A program made the position numbers and the translations under genes. A stretch of DNA of 64,000 nucleotides, from the NCBI RefSeq assembly GCF_004025585.1, contig NZ_QTZO01000002.1, positions 326,978 to 390,977 on the forward strand, written 5' to 3'. Source of the DNA: Pseudodesulfovibrio sp. S3. GTDB lineage: Bacteria; Desulfobacterota; Desulfovibrionia; Desulfovibrionales; Desulfovibrionaceae. Each line of letters starts with the position of its first letter. The stretch's first letter is position 1. This document shows, piece after piece, positions 8,114 to 18,244 of the stretch. The notes under the pieces were generated by a model. It was not told where the DNA came from, made no database searches, and worked only from the letters and a program-made list of their open reading frames with translations.

Positions 8114-10402
8114 TCAGGCCCGCATCACGGCACTGACCATCTCCATCAACCTGTCGACTTCCACCGGCTTGGCCAAATAGCCATCGACTCCGGCCTTCAG
8201 GAATATTTCCTCATCACCTGCCATGGCATATGCAGTCATGGCGACAATGGGAATCCGGACATTCCGATCCCCGGCCTCCCCGGCCCGTATGGCCCTTGTT
8301 GCCTCCACTCCGTCCATTACCGGCATTTGAATATCCATCAGGACCAGTTCGTAGTCATTGGAAGGAAGGGCCTTCAGGGCCTCGGCACCGTTCTCCACAA
8401 CGTCAACCCGATACCCGGCCTTATACAGGAACCGACTCACCGCCATGCTGTTCACGGCATCATCCTCGACCAGGAGAATCGCACGGGAGCCGCCTGCACG
8501 ACTTTCCTCTTTTGATGCAACGGGAAGTCCCGCCTCAGCTTCTCCGTGTCGCTTGAAAGAGATGCAGAAATGGAAGGTGGTGCCGACGCCCGGCTGGCTG
8601 GCGGCAGAAATGTCGCCGCCCATCAGATGCACGAGCTGACGCACGATGGGCAAGCCAAGCCCCGCCCCCTGATGGGAACGTCGGTACCCCTCGTCGTCTT
8701 GCGTGAAAGGCTCAAAGAGGTATTCGATCCTGCTTTCATCAATGCCTATGCCGGTATCGGAAACGGAAAACAGGATCCGGCTCATTCCAGGCCGGTCACT
8801 GGGAAGGGGGTACGCCTCGATCCTGACACTGCCGGATTCCGTGAATTTGACAGCATTCCCCACCAGATTATTGAATATCTGCTGAAGCCGCAGGGAGTCG
8901 CCCACCAGATCGTGCGGAATAGCTTCATGTATATTCATTACGAATCCAATCCCTTTCTGTTGACAAGACGGCCTGAACAGACGCTCGACAAACACCATGG
9001 ATTCAACCAGATCGAACTGCTCCTCAGTCAAACTGATGTTGCCGGTCTCAATTCTGGACAAATCGAGAATGTCGCCGACAAGAGCGGTCAGACGCGCAGC
9101 CGACTCTGCCGCCATACCGAGGTATTCCTCCTGGTCCGAATCCAATGGTGTGGTTTGGAGAAGGTAATGCATGCCCATGATGCCGTTCAAAGGCGTTCTC
9201 AGCTCATGGCTCATGTTCGCAAGGAACATGGTCTTGGCATGATTGGCAGCCTCGGCATTGGCCTTTTCCCGGGCCAACTCCGCTTTCTGCTGCAGCAGGT
9301 GTTCACGGGCCTGGTCCAACTTGACCACCATCTCGTTATAGGCCCTTCCGATCTCCAACATTTCCAAAGGCAGCTTTTCTATTCCGATGGACGTACCGAG
9401 TTCGCCCTTGCCCAGATTGACGAAAGCCTGTTGAAACTGTTCTTTGACGGCGTCAAGAAGGTCGTCCTTGCTCAACACCGTGATGCAGATCCAATCCATG
9501 CATTCCAGGTTCACCCAGTATATCTGATATTCGTCTTCATCTGTCTTGACGGTTTCATATCCGGCCCCTTGCGCGTGAATATCCTGCAAATCCAGGTGAG
9601 CAAAAGCCTCGTGCAGATCCTTGAAAGGAACCTGACATTCCTCCCCCTTGCACATTTTCCGGGAGAGCACCCCGTGGCTGGAGGATATGACCATGCCGTC
9701 AAGCTGCACGACACAGTTCAGCTGCGAGCTCCGCGTCGGGGCCAGGACGGACGGACGCACAAGACTGTCCACCTGCAAATCGATACTCCACAAACCGACG
9801 AAGTCGTCCTGAACATACACGGGGATCGACGCGGCCACGATCATCCCCTGTCCAGCGTAGTCTATATGCGGCAGGGACCAGCGCACCTCCCGCTCCGGAT
9901 TCACCTCGGGATTGACCGAGGCATACGTGTGATAGTCGCTCCATTTGAAATCAGGAGTAATGGCCGTAATCTGGTCGATATAAGGATATTGCAGCGCTGT
10001 GTTGGCGATGTCCTGATAATATATCCAGACCGTTCCCGGCAACCGTTGGCGCAGGGCCATGAGCATCGGCCCCATGCTTCTGTGACAGAACAAACGGTAT
10101 CCGGCGTCCAAGTCGCCTTTGCTGTCGGGCGGCCAGGAATAACTCAACGCCTCCTTGCTCAGCGATCCGCCCCTGAAGGCCTTGAGGTCGTGAAGGCTCA
10201 GATAAAAACCGTCCTCCCCCACTCCGAACCCCGCACTCGTCAGCCAGTCGCGTATGGCCGCTGGATCGCGGGGGGTTATCTTGAACAATTCAAGGGAATG
10301 GCACGCGAGATAATGCAGCGCGTCCTTGACACGGTCCAGTTCGCAGGAAATGACTCTGGAGACCACCTTGAGTTGTGTTTGTATCCTTTCAAGCTCAAGC
10401 AT
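8114..10402 (-). CDS. Hybrid sensor histidine kinase/response regulator with Cache-like sensor, apparently soluble
   Basis: A 762-residue hybrid kinase. Residues about 40-315 resemble a double Cache sensor ([31 protein letters not shown]). A coiled coil (about 355-390) leads to the H box [18 protein letters not shown] with H399, N box [11 protein letters not shown] boxes SDTGIGID and GAGLGLPIV, then a receiver domain (about 640-760) with phosphoacceptor D690 in [13 protein letters not shown]. The ATG at 10402 has AAGGAG seven bases upstream. No membrane-spanning segment is visible before or after the sensor, which is unusual for Cache kinases. No output-domain partner gene is adjacent. Confidence 0.88.
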   Translation of the reverse strand: MLELERIQTQLKVVSRVISCELDRVKDALHYLACHSLELFKITPRDPAAIRDWLTSAGFGVGEDGFYLSLHDLKAFRGGSLSKEALSYSWPPDSKGDLDAGYRLFCHRSMGPMLMALRQRLPGTVWIYYQDIANTALQYPYIDQITAITPDFKWSDYHTYASVNPEVNPEREVRWSLPHIDYAGQGMIVAASIPVYVQDDFVGLWSIDLQVDSLVRPSVLAPTRSSQLNCVVQLDGMVISSSHGVLSRKMCKGEECQVPFKDLHEAFAHLDLQDIHAQGAGYETVKTDEDEYQIYWVNLECMDWICITVLSKDDLLDAVKEQFQQAFVNLGKGELGTSIGIEKLPLEMLEIGRAYNEMVVKLDQAREHLLQQKAELAREKANAEAANHAKTMFLANMSHELRTPLNGIMGMHYLLQTTPLDSDQEEYLGMAAESAARLTALVGDILDLSRIETGNISLTEEQFDLVESMVFVERLFRPSCQQKGIGFVMNIHEAIPHDLVGDSLRLQQIFNNLVGNAVKFTESGSVRIEAYPLPSDRPGMSRILFSVSDTGIGIDESRIEYLFEPFTQDDEGYRRSHQGAGLGLPIVRQLVHLMGGDISAASQPGVGTTFHFCISFKRHGEAEAGLPVASKEESRAGGSRAILLVEDDAVNSMAVSRFLYKAGYRVDVVENGAEALKALPSNDYELVLMDIQMPVMDGVEATRAIRAGEAGDRNVRIPIVAMTAYAMAGDEEIFLKAGVDGYLAKPVEVDRLMEMVSAVMRA

Positions 10403-10822
10403 CGAATACTCCTTCACCGCAAGCGGACAGCTTTTTCGATCAGCGAAACACAACCTCACGGCACGCCCTGTTCCTCCCATGGCAGATACGAAAAATCATA
10501 GATACGAAGCCCCTCGACTGAAAATCTTCCGGCAGTCGCCCCTGCCGTCGCACGCCTTCCTGAGCACGCAGGGAAGAGATGTTTCCATCTTGTCATAGAT
10601 TCCTACGGGCAACATGCGCCTGTACATTATAATCGGTCGTCCACCTCCGCTGAACATGCAGCATAAAAGACCGGGCCGAACCATTCCGCCCAAGCCGCCA
10701 TGTTCCTCTTTTCCACTGGTCCGCACTGGTGTATACCAATCCTCGGTATCCAGATTTTCCAAACGCTGTGGATGAAAAGAAACGGCATCGGTCCAATCTT
10801 TCTTACTAGGCTGGTATGGCAC
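10403..10822. other. Intergenic region, 420 bases; possible 43-codon ORF
   Basis: Divergent spacer between the hybrid kinase and recN. No clear promoter was found. On the minus strand 10496-10627 encodes MYRRMLPVGIYDKMETSLPC and 23 more residues, with GAGG about 14 bases upstream; I cannot say whether it is real. Confidence 0.3.
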
Positions 10823-12436
10823 ATGCTTGAACTGCTGCGAATCCGAAACCTCGCTCTCATCGAAGACGTTGAGCTGGAATTTTCTCCCGGCCTGAACGCC
10901 CTGACCGGCGAGACCGGTGCGGGCAAGTCCTTCATCATGCGGGCCGTGGACTTTCTCATGGGCGAACGCATGGACAAGAAGCTGGTCCGACCGGGAACCG
11001 ACAAGGCCACCGTGGAGGCCCTTTTCGTGCTGCCCGAAGGCGAGACCGTGATCCGGCGCGAACTTTCCGCCGAAACCGGACGCAGCCGGGTATACGTCAA
11101 CGACGTCCTCTCATCCCAGCCCACCATCAGGGACATGGGCTCCCGGCTGATCATCCACACTTCACAACACGGGCAGCAGAAGCTCCTGTCCCCGGCCTTC
11201 CAGTCAGAGATTCTCGACTCCTTCCTCCCGACCCCCTCGTTCCTGACGGAGCGCAACGAGAGCCTCGCCGTGCTCAATGACGTGCTGGAACGCAAGCGGC
11301 GGTTGGCCGAGAAATTCGACGATCTGCAAAAACAGCGCGATTTTCTCGAATACCAGAAAAAGGAAATCGAGGCGGTGGACCCGCAACCGGGCGAAGAGAA
11401 CGAGTTGGAGGAACGCAAGAAAATTCTCAAGGACCGCGAGCAGGCAGGCGAATGCCTCCAGAACGCCCTCGACATCCTGCACGGCGAAGTCAGCCTGCTC
11501 GACGCCATGACCCTGCTCACCCGCGAGATGGAGATCATCGCCCGGCTCTTCCCCGGCTTTGAAGAGGACCGCGAGGCCATCGAAGAGCACCGCATGCGGC
11601 TGCATGATATCGACTCCCGGCTGCGGCGCGGACCGGATTATTTCGAGGAAGAGGAAACCATGTCCCTGGACGACATCGAATCCCGGCTGTTCGCATTGGC
11701 TAAACTCAAACGCAAACTCAAGCGCGGTCTGGACGAGATCGTGGGCATGAAGACCGAGATCGACGACAACCTTTCCTTTCTCGACGCCTGCGCCCTGGAC
11801 ATGAAGCACCTGAACCGCGAGGAAAGCCTAGCAGCGGCAGCCCTCAAGGAAACCCTGGCCAGACTCAACCGCGCCCGGAAAAAGGCGGCAGGCGAACTCT
11901 CCACCCGCATCGTGGACGAACTTTCCGACCTCGGGTTTTCCGAGCACGTCAAGGTCCACTTCGAATTCGATCCGCGCGAACTCTATCCCGGCTGCGACGA
12001 CATGCGCGGCCGTCTCATGTGGGTGCCCAACCCGGGACAGGCTGCACAACCGCTTGACAAAATCGCCTCGGGAGGCGAACTCTCCCGCTTCCTGCTGGCC
12101 CTGGTCACCATGCGCGGCGACAGCGAGCAGGATCACGACGCCCGCCCCTCCCTCATCTTCGATGAAGTGGACGCGGGCATCGGCGGCCTGACCCTGAACT
12201 CCGTGGGCAACAAGCTGCGCACCCTGGCCGACCGCCAGCAGATGCTGCTCATCACCCACTGGCCGCAACTGGCCCGCAAGGCGGACCGCCACTTCCTCAT
12301 CGTCAAGGAAGTGATCGACAACGTGACCTATACCCGTTGCGATCGACTGGAAGGGGATGAAATAATGGCGGAACTCTCGCGTATGGCCGGCGGCGGCGAA
12401 CAGGGTGCAGCCCTGGCAGAAAAATTATGTAAATAG
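10823..12436 (+). CDS. recN: DNA repair protein RecN
   Basis: An SMC-like ATPase of 537 residues used in double-strand break repair. N-terminal FSPGLNALTGETGAGKSFIM holds the Walker A motif (GETGAGKS, about residues 29-36). The middle (150-380) is coiled coil. The C-terminal half has the signature KIASGGELSRF and Walker B LIFDEVDAGIGG. The ATG at 10823 is used because it puts the family N-terminus MLELLRIRNLALIEDVELEF at the start; codons upstream are open but unlike RecN. A large palindrome follows the stop. Confidence 0.95.
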   Translation: MLELLRIRNLALIEDVELEFSPGLNALTGETGAGKSFIMRAVDFLMGERMDKKLVRPGTDKATVEALFVLPEGETVIRRELSAETGRSRVYVNDVLSSQPTIRDMGSRLIIHTSQHGQQKLLSPAFQSEILDSFLPTPSFLTERNESLAVLNDVLERKRRLAEKFDDLQKQRDFLEYQKKEIEAVDPQPGEENELEERKKILKDREQAGECLQNALDILHGEVSLLDAMTLLTREMEIIARLFPGFEEDREAIEEHRMRLHDIDSRLRRGPDYFEEEETMSLDDIESRLFALAKLKRKLKRGLDEIVGMKTEIDDNLSFLDACALDMKHLNREESLAAAALKETLARLNRARKKAAGELSTRIVDELSDLGFSEHVKVHFEFDPRELYPGCDDMRGRLMWVPNPGQAAQPLDKIASGGELSRFLLALVTMRGDSEQDHDARPSLIFDEVDAGIGGLTLNSVGNKLRTLADRQQMLLITHWPQLARKADRHFLIVKEVIDNVTYTRCDRLEGDEIMAELSRMAGGGEQGAALAEKLCK

Positions 12437-12461
12437 GGGGGAGCGGGTACGCCTCCGGCGG

Positions 12462-12517
12462 CCGTGGGAAGGGGAGGAAAAACCCTTTTCAAAGGGTTTT
12501 TCCTCCCCTTCCCACGG
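12462..12517. repeat. Perfect 27-bp-arm palindrome (REP-like hairpin)
   Basis: CCGTGGGAAGGGGAGGAAAA continues to ACCCTTT, then a two-base loop, then the exact reverse complement through 12517. Such purine/pyrimidine-biased palindromes recur between genes in Desulfovibrio-type genomes (from memory). It may also stop recN transcription, although no T-run follows. Confidence 0.8.
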
Positions 12518-12574
12518 ACCCCCATCCCCTTCTTTTCCCAAACTTTTTAGTGCGCGCTTCGCGCGGGGTTTGCT

Positions 12575-13168
12575 GTGACCACTCTTTTCATTTCGCTTTA
12601 TATGAAGCTCTTCTTTCTGCTCACGCCGTTTTTCGTGCTGTCCGTGTTCCTGACCCTGACCGAGGATATGGAAAAATCGGAACAGCGCCGACTGGCCATA
12701 CGCACCACCACGGCAGTGCTTGTCATCGCCCTGGTACTCTACTTTGCGGGCAATCCCATCTTCTCCACACTGGGCATCACCCTGGACGGCTTCCGGGTGG
12801 GGGCGGGTTCGCTGCTCTTCCTGTCTGCCGTGTCCCTGCTCTCCGGGAAGAAACAACGCCCCGAAATGGACGACGACGCGGACGTGGCCGTGGTACCCTT
12901 GGCCATCCCCATCACGGTCGGTCCGGCCTCCATCGGAACCCTGCTCATCCTCGGCGCGGAGTTGTCCACCACACCGCAAAAGCTCACCGGAGCCGCCGCC
13001 CTGGTCTGTGCCTGCCTGTCCGTCGGACTGCTCCTGTTCATCGCCCCTACCGCCAAACGGGTCATAGGGAAGATGGGCCTCAACGTGATGACCAAGATCA
13101 CCGGACTGGTCCTGTCGGCCATGGCCGCACAGATCGTGTTTGTCGGGGTGAAAAACTTCCTCGCCTGA
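12575..13168 (+). CDS. MarC family (UPF0056) membrane protein
   Basis: A 197-residue integral membrane protein with six predicted hydrophobic segments. LLTPFFVLSVFLTLTED near the start and VPLAIPITVGPASIGTLLIL in the middle (about 109-128, the conserved P-x-x-x-G-P region) are typical of MarC/UPF0056. The family role is unknown; older links to multiple antibiotic resistance are not supported. The GTG at 12575 is taken as start; an ATG at 12602 is a credible alternative. Confidence 0.85.
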   Translation: MTTLFISLYMKLFFLLTPFFVLSVFLTLTEDMEKSEQRRLAIRTTTAVLVIALVLYFAGNPIFSTLGITLDGFRVGAGSLLFLSAVSLLSGKKQRPEMDDDADVAVVPLAIPITVGPASIGTLLILGAELSTTPQKLTGAAALVCACLSVGLLLFIAPTAKRVIGKMGLNVMTKITGLVLSAMAAQIVFVGVKNFLA

Positions 13169-13234
13169 TCCGGCCCGGAGCCGCCTCCTTCTCCTCTTTA
13201 CACCGCCCCGAAACTCCTCTACAAAATAGTTGCT

Positions 13235-13996
13235 ATGACAACCAATCTGGAACTCACTCTGGAACACGGCTACAATATCCGCTCCTACGAGCCGCGCATG
13301 GACGGCCACGTATCCATCGCCTCCCTCTGCAACCAGTTGCAGGATATCGCCTCGCGCCACGCCGACTCCCTGGGCTTCGGCTTCCACGATCTTGAGGAAA
13401 GCGGCCATTTCTGGATTCTGGCCCGGCTCCACATCATGGTGAACCGGCTGCCGAGATTCGGAGAACGGACCTCGATCCGAACCTGGCCGTCCGGCAACGA
13501 ACGACTGGTGGCCCTGCGCGATTTTCTGATCCATGACGCTGACGGCCTCATCGGGCAGGCCACCACTTCCTGGGTGACCATGAATAAACAGACCCATCGC
13601 CCTGACAAGCCGGACCAGGTACTGAACCGCCGCTTTATCCCGGACCGGGAGCACGCCATTGTTTTCCCGACCAAATCCGTGACCCGGCTCAAGCAGGGCG
13701 ACTACACCGCCGACCTGACTGCCCGCCGGGCCGACATCGACATCAACGGCCACGTCAACAACGTGAAGCATGTTGAACTGTGCTTCGAGGCAGTGCCGCC
13801 GGAATGGGCAGATGATCACCGATGCAGGGGGCTGGACATCCAGTTCCGGGCCGAGGCTTTTGCCGGTGACAAATTGCGGGCTGCCTGTGCCCTTTCCGAG
13901 CCGGACGCGGACATGGACACCATGCTGCACTCCCTGACGCGGGTTTCAGACGACAAGGAGATCGTACGCATGCGCTCCTGGTGGAGGAAGGCATGA
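13235..13996 (+). CDS. Acyl-ACP thioesterase
   Basis: A cytosolic double hot-dog enzyme of 253 residues that hydrolyses acyl-ACP to free fatty acid. In the second repeat ADIDINGHVNNVKHVELCFE holds the catalytic N and H of plant-type FatA/FatB and bacterial homologues (Acyl-ACP_TE family). The first repeat begins YEPRMDGHVSIASLCNQLQD. The ATG at 13235 has no strong ribosome site. It overlaps the following acetyltransferase gene by four bases (ATGA). Confidence 0.88.
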   Translation: MTTNLELTLEHGYNIRSYEPRMDGHVSIASLCNQLQDIASRHADSLGFGFHDLEESGHFWILARLHIMVNRLPRFGERTSIRTWPSGNERLVALRDFLIHDADGLIGQATTSWVTMNKQTHRPDKPDQVLNRRFIPDREHAIVFPTKSVTRLKQGDYTADLTARRADIDINGHVNNVKHVELCFEAVPPEWADDHRCRGLDIQFRAEAFAGDKLRAACALSEPDADMDTMLHSLTRVSDDKEIVRMRSWWRKA

Positions 13997-14424
13997 CTGC
14001 GGACATCAACCTGACCTTCAACACCGCCGGTGTGGACTGGACCAAGGCCACCGAAATATTCGAAAGGGCGCCGCTCGGCACCCGTGAGCCGGACCGCCTG
14101 CGACGGACCTTTGAAAACAGCTCTCTGGTCTGCTTTGCCTGGGACAACGGAACCCTGATCGGCATCAGCCGCGCCCTGAGTGACGGCATTGTCCAGTCGG
14201 TCATCTACGATCTGTGCATGCTCCCGGAATATCAGGGCAAGGGACTTGGAACCCGAATGATGGAGGCCATGATCCAAAGGCTGGATACCGACAATGTGGT
14301 CCTGTGGGCCGTGCCGGGCAAGGAACCCTTCTATGCCCGCTTCGGCTTCAAGCCCATGCTCACGGCCATGGCCTTGGTCGAGAACCCCGAACGGACCGCG
14401 GCCCAGGGCTACATCAGGCTGTAG
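13993..14424 (+). CDS. GNAT family N-acetyltransferase
   Basis: A 143-residue acetyltransferase of unknown substrate. LCMLPEYQGKGLGTRMMEAM carries the acetyl-CoA-binding motif (Q-x-K-G-x-G), and PFYARFGFKPM is the C-terminal motif. The ATG overlaps the thioesterase stop and is preceded by GGAGGAAGG, which decides the start. Its end overlaps the convergent HD-GYP gene by 11 bases. Confidence 0.82.
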   Translation: MTADINLTFNTAGVDWTKATEIFERAPLGTREPDRLRRTFENSSLVCFAWDNGTLIGISRALSDGIVQSVIYDLCMLPEYQGKGLGTRMMEAMIQRLDTDNVVLWAVPGKEPFYARFGFKPMLTAMALVENPERTAAQGYIRL

Positions 14425-15415
14425 ACTCTACGCCGCCCGCCAGCACCTCGACCAACATCCGGGCCAGCGCAGGCTCATATTTCTTCGCATCCCTAACCAG
14501 TACCAAGGCCGCTTCGGCCATGTCGTGTGCGCTCCTGTACGGCCTGTCCCCGATCAGGGCGGAATAGGAATCAGCCACGGCGCAGAGCTTTCCGGCCATG
14601 GAAATCGCCTTGGAGAACCGCCGCTCTGGATAGCCGGAGCCGTCCAGCCGTTCATGGTGTTGGGTCAGGCATTCCCGGATCACGGAGTCCTCCTCCTTGA
14701 GCCGCTTGAGTATGTTCCGGCCCGCATCGATATGGTGCTCGATGGATTCACGGTCACGCCGGACCAGAAGCTGTTGCTTGTCCTTGATGAATTTCGGCAC
14801 CTTGGCCATGCCCATGTCGTGCAGAAGCAGGCCGAGCGCCAGGCTGGCAAGTGCGGTTTTCTCCACCTTGCCGTCCGTCAACCGAAGATAAAGCGCCAGC
14901 CCGATGAGCATGGTGTTGGTCGAATGCACTGCCAGGCTGTATTCGCGGTCCAGGGTCCGGGTCAGGAACTCCACGCGGGCAGGGTCGATCCAGAGGTACT
15001 CCGCCAGGACCGAGACATCCTTTTTCAGCGCCTCATAGGCCTTTTTCTGCGGCTGGGCGAAAAACGCGTCCATGCGGTCCCTGAACGCGAGAAAGAAAAT
15101 TTCCGCCACCTCGAGGGAAGTGAAGCCCTCTTCCACCAGGAGCAGGCCGAGCCGCTTGCTCAGATGCTCGGCATAGACCCTGTAATCATCGCGGAGCAAG
15201 TAAAGCTGCCCGTTCTCGGCAAATCCAGCCACCTCGGCCTGACCGTCCGTGGACAGCCGTTGTCCGGCCTTGTGATATTTCTTTGTCTGGGCCACTCGTG
15301 GATCAAAACAATAGAGATCCACAGGCGGTCGGAACTTCGGGAAGCTCGCCAGGATGTTCGGACTGATCTGAAGATAGGTCTCGGACAGGGCATCGTTGTT
15401 CAGGGATTCGGCCAT
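14414..15415 (-). CDS. HD-GYP domain protein, probable cyclic-di-GMP phosphodiesterase
   Basis: A 333-residue protein. The C-terminal domain has the metal-binding HD in LLLHDMGMAKVPKFI and the extended motif HHERLDGSGYP, so the catalytic residues of HD-GYP phosphodiesterases are intact. The N-terminal 150 residues are an unassigned regulatory part containing PPVDLYCFDPRVAQTKKYHK. No receiver or membrane segment is seen, so the input signal is unknown. The ATG at 15415 was chosen for the protein-like sequence after it; the ribosome site is weak and upstream codons are low-complexity. Confidence 0.85.
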   Translation of the reverse strand: MAESLNNDALSETYLQISPNILASFPKFRPPVDLYCFDPRVAQTKKYHKAGQRLSTDGQAEVAGFAENGQLYLLRDDYRVYAEHLSKRLGLLLVEEGFTSLEVAEIFFLAFRDRMDAFFAQPQKKAYEALKKDVSVLAEYLWIDPARVEFLTRTLDREYSLAVHSTNTMLIGLALYLRLTDGKVEKTALASLALGLLLHDMGMAKVPKFIKDKQQLLVRRDRESIEHHIDAGRNILKRLKEEDSVIRECLTQHHERLDGSGYPERRFSKAISMAGKLCAVADSYSALIGDRPYRSAHDMAEAALVLVRDAKKYEPALARMLVEVLAGGVESTA

Positions 15416-15530
15416 GTCGCGGATGATACCCGGGTTTGGGCCTTTTTTAAAGGGGCAGCGGCAACCGACGCAAAAAAAGGGACCCCGGAAAACCCGAAGC
15501 CCCTTGAAGGTTGCATGTTCGGCCAGGCCG

Positions 15531-16406
15531 CTACTTGCCCTTGCCGCCACCATTGCCCTTGCCGCCGCCATTGGAGTTGCCGGAATTGCCCTTGCCTTTG
15601 CCCCCGCCATTGGAGTTGCCGGAATTACCCTTGGAGGAGCCGGAACCCTTGGCGCCGCTCTTGGAATTTGCAGACGCACGTCCCAACCCCACGGCCTTGG
15701 AGCCCTTTCCCCCCGAAACGCCGGGGGTCTTGGAGACGCCTTCCTTGACGTTGCGGCCAGTGGCAAAACCTGCCTGGGCGGATACTGCGGCCATCTCCTT
15801 GCCCAACCCCTTGCTGGACACTTCGGCCCGCACCTGGTGCTTGTGCCCCAAGCCCAAAGTGCTCGGATGCACGCCCAGTTCATGGGCGATCTCACCCCAG
15901 CCCATGCCTTCGTCACGCATGGACGCAATGGACTCCGCGCTCACTGAGGCTGCATCGGAGAGTGCGCTGTCTGCTGCGGTCTGGGCCGCCTCCAAGGCGG
16001 ACTGGGCCGCTTCCAGATCGGCGGCTGCCTGGGCCTCGGCTTCCTCGTCCTCTGCCGCCTGGGCGGCAGACAGGGCATCACTGGCCGCATCCACGGCAGC
16101 CTGTGCATCGGCCACATCCTGCTCTGCGTCAGCCACGGCCTGCGCCGCATTTTCCGCAGCAGCCGCAGCCAGTGCATCCGCCTTTGCGGCTTGAGCCGGA
16201 TTGGCAAAGGCGGGTTCGGCTTCAACGGTATCCCCGGCATCCTCGCCATCGGCAGGATCAGCGAGGTCGCCCGTGTCCCCGACCACATCGCCGGTTGCAG
16301 GGTCGGTCACGGGATCCGTCTGGGCCATGGCCGCAGGCGCGGCCAGGGTCAGTGCGACAAGCAATATAACCATCAATAGGCTTAACTTTTTCAGTATAGT
16401 ACACAT
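15531..16406 (-). CDS. Secreted alanine-rich protein with Gly/Asn/Lys repeats
   Basis: A 291-residue exported protein. A signal peptide (KLSLLMVILLVALTLAAPAAMA) is followed by an acidic stretch, an alanine-rich helical segment (about 60-145) resembling coiled coil, a small segment with SIASMRDEGMGWGEIAHELG, and a C-terminal low-complexity tail with repeated GNSGNSNGGGKGK units. The ATG at 16406 has GGAG ten bases upstream. It is the last gene of a five-gene operon that starts with an ECF sigma factor. Function is unknown; a cell-surface or envelope role is inferred from export and context. Confidence 0.75.
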   Translation of the reverse strand: MCTILKKLSLLMVILLVALTLAAPAAMAQTDPVTDPATGDVVGDTGDLADPADGEDAGDTVEAEPAFANPAQAAKADALAAAAAENAAQAVADAEQDVADAQAAVDAASDALSAAQAAEDEEAEAQAAADLEAAQSALEAAQTAADSALSDAASVSAESIASMRDEGMGWGEIAHELGVHPSTLGLGHKHQVRAEVSSKGLGKEMAAVSAQAGFATGRNVKEGVSKTPGVSGGKGSKAVGLGRASANSKSGAKGSGSSKGNSGNSNGGGKGKGNSGNSNGGGKGNGGGKGK

Positions 16407-16425
16407 ATCATTTCTCCAAGTGCTA

Positions 16426-17382
16426 TTACCGGACATCGGTAATGAAGGTCACCGATTCGTCGAGGGAGAAAACACTCTCCTCCACTTCAACCTTTTCGGC
16501 GGTTCCAAACCAACTCAGAGGCAGCCTTTTGGGTCCAATGCCTGGATTACCAGCCAGGACATAGTCACGTACGGCCTCGGCGCGTCCCCTGGCCAGGGCA
16601 GCATCGCCCGCAGCAAAGGAAACTATGTGCACGGTCAAGGTCTCGTTGACCTGCATCATTGCGCTGAGTACCTGCAACGACGCCTTGCTGTCGGCATTCA
16701 GGACATCGGTCCCGGATTTGAACGCCATGCCCTTAAGCGTGACATTGCGTTTACCTATTATGTGATTGCGGTAGGAAAAGTCCCCTTGCAGATTGAGTTG
16801 CTCCGTGGCCGTCATGGCCATGCTCCCGTCGGGATAGTACTCAAGGAACCGTTTCCAGGCCGCGATCTCCTCATTGTTTCTCCCCAGCTCCTTCAGGGCG
16901 CGCGCCCTGTTGAAAAGCGCTTCGGGGTTGTATGCGTCCAGTTCGACGACCCTGTCATAGTGTGCCAGGGCCTCTTTCCACGCTCCCCGGTCCATGTTTC
17001 CATGTCCCAGGTAGAGATGGGCTGAAATGTGCTTCGGGTCAAGGCTGATCGCCCTTTCATAGGCCGCCCTTTCCCGCTCGAAATCAAGCATCGCCCAATG
17101 GGCCACCCCGGTCCAGAAGACGTAATCCGCGTTTTCCGGCTCCAGGGCCACGGCCTTTTCCAGGTAGGCAAGGCCATCCTTGGGCCGGTCCATGGCCAGA
17201 TAGAACCTGCCTACGTAATAGGCCGAAGAAGCGTCCCCGGGGTTCTCGCGGAACTGCTCTCCGAGAACCCTGATCCCGTCCTCGTACTGTTCCTGTTCGA
17301 GGTAGTACGGCCCGACGACCTTGGCACAACCGGCTGCGCCCAGGACGCACGCGATCAATATCATCGCCACGATATGTTTCAC
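16426..17382 (-). CDS. TPR lipoprotein with OmpA-like C-terminal region
   Basis: A 318-residue predicted lipoprotein: the lipobox LGAAGC ends at Cys19. About four or five tetratricopeptide repeats (residues 35-205, for example LAYLEKAVALEPENADYVFW) suggest protein binding. The C-terminal part (about 215-318) with LNADSKASLQVLSAMMQV and ARGRAEAVRDYVL resembles OmpA-like peptidoglycan-binding domains, weakly. The start is GTG with GGGAG seven bases upstream. It sits 19 bases before the alanine-rich protein gene in the sigma-factor operon. Confidence 0.78.
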   Translation of the reverse strand: MKHIVAMILIACVLGAAGCAKVVGPYYLEQEQYEDGIRVLGEQFRENPGDASSAYYVGRFYLAMDRPKDGLAYLEKAVALEPENADYVFWTGVAHWAMLDFERERAAYERAISLDPKHISAHLYLGHGNMDRGAWKEALAHYDRVVELDAYNPEALFNRARALKELGRNNEEIAAWKRFLEYYPDGSMAMTATEQLNLQGDFSYRNHIIGKRNVTLKGMAFKSGTDVLNADSKASLQVLSAMMQVNETLTVHIVSFAAGDAALARGRAEAVRDYVLAGNPGIGPKRLPLSWFGTAEKVEVEESVFSLDESVTFITDVR

Positions 17383-17476
17383 TCAAAGACTCCCATGGGT
17401 TGGTCCGGGGCTTGCTCCCCTTCCAATTGAATATACCGACACACTACACCCCGGGTCACATCTTTATCAAGAATTG

Positions 17477-18244
17477 TTAATTTGATGATGCCCGTCCTGT
17501 CAGGCTGCGGCTGGTGAAACCGAGACGGGCGGAGACATCGCTCAGGGAACCGTTTGCGGAAAGGACTTGGACAGCTCCCCCGGCAATGGCCTCGTCGGTC
17601 AGGCCCCGCTGCCGGGCAACCAGGACCAGGCGAACGAAAAAACGCCATTCATATGTCAATCCCTTTGAATCGAATCCGGCCTGGAGCATGGAGCGGGTCA
17701 GATCGTAGTCGAACCCCACCTGACCGAGCAGAGACGTCATTTCTGCCCCGGTCAGGAAGGGTTCCGGAGGTTGGGAGGAAAAATCAACGACATAGGCTTG
17801 GACATCCTCTCGCGGAGTCCCCTTGGAGAGGCCTTCCCCGAGAACCACGAGCGGTCTCGGATCAGGCGCAACAAGGCGGCCGTCGAGCAGCGACCGGGCA
17901 AAGGTGTATTCCTCCAGCTTGCGCTCCAGGGCGCGGACCACGAGCGGCGGCGCGACGCTTTTGGACAACCCTTCTTCAAGCTTGTCCTCGAAAGGAGCCG
18001 TGGGCAGTCCTGTCTCACACGCCTCCAAAAGGGGCGAGAGCAGGCTCTGCGCATCGGATTCAGCCAGGACGCCGGAGGAAACCGAGGACAGAACCCGGTC
18101 CACGGTCTCGGAAAAGACCCCGCACTTGCGGGCACGATCGGCAAGATCGACAAGGGATTGGTCCTGGGACCAGGCGAGCTGCACTCCGAGAACAATGCAC
18201 AGCACCAGGGTCGCCAGACCGCAAAGACTACAACGCGTGTTCAT
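17477..18244 (-). CDS. Secreted protein of unknown function in ECF operon
   Basis: A 255-residue protein with a signal peptide (LATLVLCIVLGVQLAWS, cleavage near residue 26). The mature part is mostly helical with no recognised domain. The start overlaps the end of the glycogen-binding-domain gene by 17 bases, so translational coupling is likely; a 94-base gap separates it from the TPR lipoprotein gene. Confidence 0.72.
   Translation of the reverse strand: MNTRCSLCGLATLVLCIVLGVQLAWSQDQSLVDLADRARKCGVFSETVDRVLSSVSSGVLAESDAQSLLSPLLEACETGLPTAPFEDKLEEGLSKSVAPPLVVRALERKLEEYTFARSLLDGRLVAPDPRPLVVLGEGLSKGTPREDVQAYVVDFSSQPPEPFLTGAEMTSLLGQVGFDYDLTRSMLQAGFDSKGLTYEWRFFVRLVLVARQRGLTDEAIAGGAVQVLSANGSLSDVSARLGFTSRSLTGRASSN

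Noticed and set aside
8546..10501. Plus-strand open frame of 651 codons
   Set aside because: It is antisense to the hybrid kinase, whose motifs are unmistakable; composition alone keeps it open.
12425..13930. Minus-strand open frame of 501 codons
   Set aside because: Antisense to MarC and the thioesterase; histidine/glycine-rich translation without domains.
14294..15748. Plus-strand open frame of 484 codons
   Set aside because: Antisense to the HD-GYP gene, ending in proline/leucine low complexity.
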